Shown: piece by piece, positions 7,701-8,567 of the stretch | Layout of the letters: each line of letters starts with the position of its first letter | Numbering within the stretch: position 1 is the first letter of the stretch | From: Myxococcales bacterium | GTDB taxonomy: Bacteria > Myxococcota_A > Polyangia > Polyangiales > Houyiibacteriaceae | Assembly: GCA_020354595.1 (NCBI GenBank) | Contig: CP070650.1 | Coordinates: forward strand, 104,308-112,874 | Length of the DNA: 8,567 bases | Direction: 5' to 3' | Notes under the pieces: generated by a model | Seen by the model: the letters and a program-made list of their open reading frames with translations, nothing else | Databases searched by the model: none | Told to the model about the DNA's origin: nothing | Program-made: the position numbers and the translations under genes

Positions 7701-8567
7701 GCTCGATCATTTCGGCGGCCAGGTCGAGGAGATGGGCATCGCCCTCCAGAACCTCCTGGTCCGCATCTATACCGTCCGACAGAAGGGCGAAGGAGAGATC
7801 GCCGCTGGTGCCCGAGAGGTGGTGGATCTCGAGTCGCTCGACCTGCTCCAGGAGATCGGCTTCGCTGGTCAGCAGCGTCGGCACGACCACGAGCGTACGA
7901 AGCGATTGGGGGACGCCCGCCGTCAGCTCGAGACCCGGCAAGGTCGACGCAGCCGAACTCCATGCGATACCGCAGTTGACGAGCGCGGTGGCCACCCCGG
8001 TTGCCGGTATGAACCCGACGAGCGCGAACAGCACGAGTCCGCCGCCCCCGAGACCGTGGCTAGCCAGCGCCCACAATCCGAGCAGCAACAACCCGGTTGT
8101 GACGAACAGGACCGCGCCGACATAGCCCCCGATCCCGAGGCGGATGTTGAAGCGGTTGATCATCAGTCGGGGAGGCGGCGAAAACCCGACCTCGAGCTCG
8201 AGTGCGTGCCGACCGCCGGCGATCAAGTGGTAGCCCGGGTCACCGACGCGACCTGCCTCGGTTGCGTTGACCGCTGCAGCAGCCGCCGTGCGGGAGGACT
8301 TCACCGCAAGCTCCACGATCTCTAGCTCGGTATGGGTCGAACCGCGGGCCAGTTCTTCGATGGCGCTTCGGTACAGATCACGGGTCGAGAAATCCATCGC
8401 GGCGAAGTTGCTCGCCGCGCGCAACCGCTCGTCAACAAGACTCACTCCCTCGAACAGATCCACCCAGTCGATATCGGAGAGCAGCCGCATACTGGTGATG
8501 ACGTTGCGAACGGTTACATTGGATGCGCCCTGTCTCTGTTGGGCGTGCGCCACGGCTTCGTCAATGC
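3646..8567 (-). CDS. ndvB: Cyclic beta-1,2-glucan synthase, N-terminal fragment: membrane segments, GT84, cyclisation domain, first beta-sandwich
   Basis: This is the part before the premature TAG, about 1639 residues visible and open at the window edge. Residue numbers here count from the GTG at 8553, which is an internal Val codon and not the start. Hydrophobic segments lie near 142-164, 170-192, 551-570, 570-592, 679-697 and 697-715, matching the six membrane spans of Brucella Cgs. Between the first two pairs is the cytoplasmic GT84 domain (about 215-550), with Asp361-Ala-Asp363 (DxD, UDP-glucose/metal), His475-Asp476 in LLSHDLFEG and the R507-QH-RW511 motif. Residues about 945-1240 form the glycoamylase-like (PF10091) domain, recently classed as GH189, which closes the ring; landmarks are SWSGSMFEYLMPSL, PWGVSESAYN and MAHHQGMT. 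Residues about 1270-1535 are a GH94-type beta-sandwich. The fragment stops at RIDDI, inside a conserved segment. All catalytic motifs that I can recognise in these domains are present. Confidence 0.85.
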   Translation of the reverse strand, partial: IDEAVAHAQQRQGASNVTVRNVITSMRLLSDIDWVDLFEGVSLVDERLRAASNFAAMDFSTRDLYRSAIEELARGSTHTELEIVELAVKSSRTAAAAAVNATEAGRVGDPGYHLIAGGRHALELEVGFSPPPRLMINRFNIRLGIGGYVGAVLFVTTGLLLLGLWALASHGLGGGGLVLFALVGFIPATGVATALVNCGIAWSSAASTLPGLELTAGVPQSLRTLVVVPTLLTSEADLLEQVERLEIHHLSGTSGDLSFALLSDGIDADQEVLEGDAHLLDLAAEMIERLNRRYGPGPGGSRFLLLHRHRVFNAGENKWMGWERKRGKLHELNRLLRGATDTTFMSLAARAPHVPADVRYVITLDADTRLPRDAALRLVGKMAHPLNRPKFSDVEQRIIDGYAILQPRVTPSLPVGREGSFYQRAFSGPGGIDPYAAAISDVYQDLFGEGSYTGKGIYDVDAFEAALGGRIPQNCLLSHDLFEGIFARAGLASDIEVVEEFPSRYDVAAKRQHRWTRGDWQLIPWLLGRSTGSRAVPLLGRLKMQDNLRRSLGPPFTLMALGVCWALPMPAGVVGALFVLGAIVIPAFLPVCLSVLPRRTGIRLGHHVRMLTADLRLAATQSLLSVAFLADDAWRMGDAILRTLVRLYVTRRHLLEWTTAAQSNGSPRLDLRGFYRQMAGGTSLGLGMAAGAVAVAPSSWPLVLPFALLWLAAPAIALRASRSPVVAPRVAVSDPDARDLRLIARRTWRFFETFVTPSDNMLPPDNFQEDPEPVVAHRTSPTNIGLYLLSAVAARDFGWTGTTETVDRLEATFRSMLKLPRFKGHFFNWYGTRNLRALDPAYVSSVDSGNLAGHLIVLANACEEWRDAPLAPRARRGMVDNVRLAREAIDALPSTSGARVRQLASLLKEIETQLSGAQTIESLSPTLRRLAETAATAARDLLPNTGDESAPDLVFWIEALRRALGEHDRDRLLLDDGPCTTRGRLTVLADTAREMALGMDFAFLLDPERKLLSIGYSLADNGLDPSCYDLLASEARLASLFAVAKGDVATRHWFHLGRAATPLGNGSALISWSGSMFEYLMPSLVMRAPAGSLLEQTNRLAVERQQSYGRSLGIPWGVSESAYNARDMEYTYQYSNFGVPGLGLKRGLSQDVVVAPYATGLAAMVDPRSARQNYGRLAEIGAGGRYGFYEALDFTRSRLPDNEDVAIVRSFMAHHQGMTIVAIANTLHDGQMRARFHGEPIIQASELLLQERMPRDVAVAHPRAEEVKVSPGATSAGALTVRRLSASAIGTPITHLLSNGRYAVMLTAAGAGYSRWRDIAVTRWREDTTRDDWGSFIFVRDTQSGNVWAAGAPRVGKDAENDETVFGDDHAEFIRHDDTLASTREVLVSGEDDGEVRRISLTNSGRGPREFEFTSYAEVVLTTPAADDAHPAFAKMFVQTEHLAGYGALVATRRPRSPEEPRVWAAHLAVVEGEVVADPQYESDRARFVGRSRAFGAAAAIAEGQPLSNTVGTVLDPIFSLRYRVAVPPGKVVRVAFWTVVAPSRAELLDLVDKHHDRSAFDRAKVLAWTQAQVQLRHLGVDAGEAADFQRLAAPILYADPRFRAPSEAIVRGAGSQSGLWPHAISGDLPIVLLRIDDI
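7465..7473 (-). other. DxD motif codons of the GT84 glucosyltransferase domain
   Basis: The codons GAT-GCC-GAT encode Asp-Ala-Asp in VITLDADTRLP. In GT-A fold glycosyltransferases this motif binds the nucleotide sugar through a divalent metal. It is intact, so the transferase half shows no sign of decay. Confidence 0.85.

Larger units (their letters stand above)
832..8567 (-). pseudogene. ndvB: Cyclic beta-1,2-glucan synthase gene, 5'-partial and interrupted by one in-frame TAG
   Basis: Read as one unit, this is a single NdvB/ChvB/Cgs gene of which about 2577 codons are visible. The frame stays open past the window end at 8567, and the visible N-terminal residues (QRQGASNVTVRNVITSMRLL) are typical of the middle of such proteins, so about 270-280 residues are probably missing. 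The enzyme is an inner-membrane protein that uses UDP-glucose to start, elongate, cyclise and size-control periplasmic beta-1,2-glucan rings. These matter for osmotic adaptation and for host interaction in rhizobia, Agrobacterium and Brucella. The frame is broken only by TAG at 3648-3646. The 16 codons after it read DIAQVRQLLRAHEYWR and lead directly into MKRLDVDLVI, as expected in an intact homologue. I see no other frameshift or stop in 7.7 kb. It is therefore a recent nonsense allele, a readthrough gene or a sequencing error. Confidence 0.8.

Noticed and set aside
7576..8325. A 249-codon open frame on the plus strand
   Set aside because: It lies fully antisense to the GT84 and membrane part of the glucan synthase, whose motifs are unmistakable. 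The antisense product is low-complexity, Arg/Glu/Gln-rich and unlike any family I know. GC-rich genes commonly leave such open antisense frames.
8551..8553. GTG at 8553 as the true start of the glucan synthase
   Set aside because: The frame stays open to the window edge (IDEA precedes it), and the surrounding sequence matches the interior of homologues, which extend some 270-280 residues further upstream.
104..8567. The protease and glucan synthase as a joint defence or secretion system
   Set aside because: They are convergent, not co-transcribed, and have no known functional link. Trypsin-like domains occur in some defence systems, but no sensor or partner gene is visible here.

Overview
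The window comes from a GC-rich bacterium, most likely a proteobacterium: coding parts are visibly richer in G and C than the 5' spacer (about 51% GC in bases 1-103), and the main gene is a cyclic beta-1,2-glucan synthase of the NdvB/ChvB/Cgs type, a family best known from Rhizobiales but also found in other proteobacteria. I cannot name the genus from the sequence alone.

Layout. Bases 1-103 are a short non-coding leader. Bases 104-835 (+) encode a complete 243-residue trypsin-fold serine protease with a plausible His-Asp-Ser triad and no signal peptide. Bases 832-8567 (-) are one very large cyclic glucan synthase gene whose 5' end lies outside the window (about 2577 codons are visible; by comparison with roughly 2850-residue relatives, about 270-280 N-terminal residues are missing). 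The two genes converge, and their TAA stop codons overlap on a shared TTAA (832-835), so there is no spacer between them.

The main observation is that the glucan synthase frame is interrupted by a single in-frame TAG (minus strand, 3648-3646). The frame is the same on both sides and family-conserved sequence runs straight through the stop, so this is one nonsense codon and not a frameshift or two natural genes. The upstream piece keeps six membrane segments, the GT84 glucosyltransferase with its DxD and RxxRW motifs, the glycoamylase-like cyclisation domain and a first beta-sandwich. The downstream piece holds a second beta-sandwich and the GH94 phosphorylase domain, which controls ring size in studied relatives. 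It has an ATG at 3597 but no ribosome binding site that I can see.

If the stop is real, the cell either lacks a full-length enzyme, makes a truncated synthase that may form rings of altered size, or reads through the amber codon. If it is a base-call error, the window holds an ordinary intact ndvB-like gene. I found no mobile element, CRISPR array, RNA gene or obviously new multi-gene system. The rest of the window is fully occupied by these two genes.
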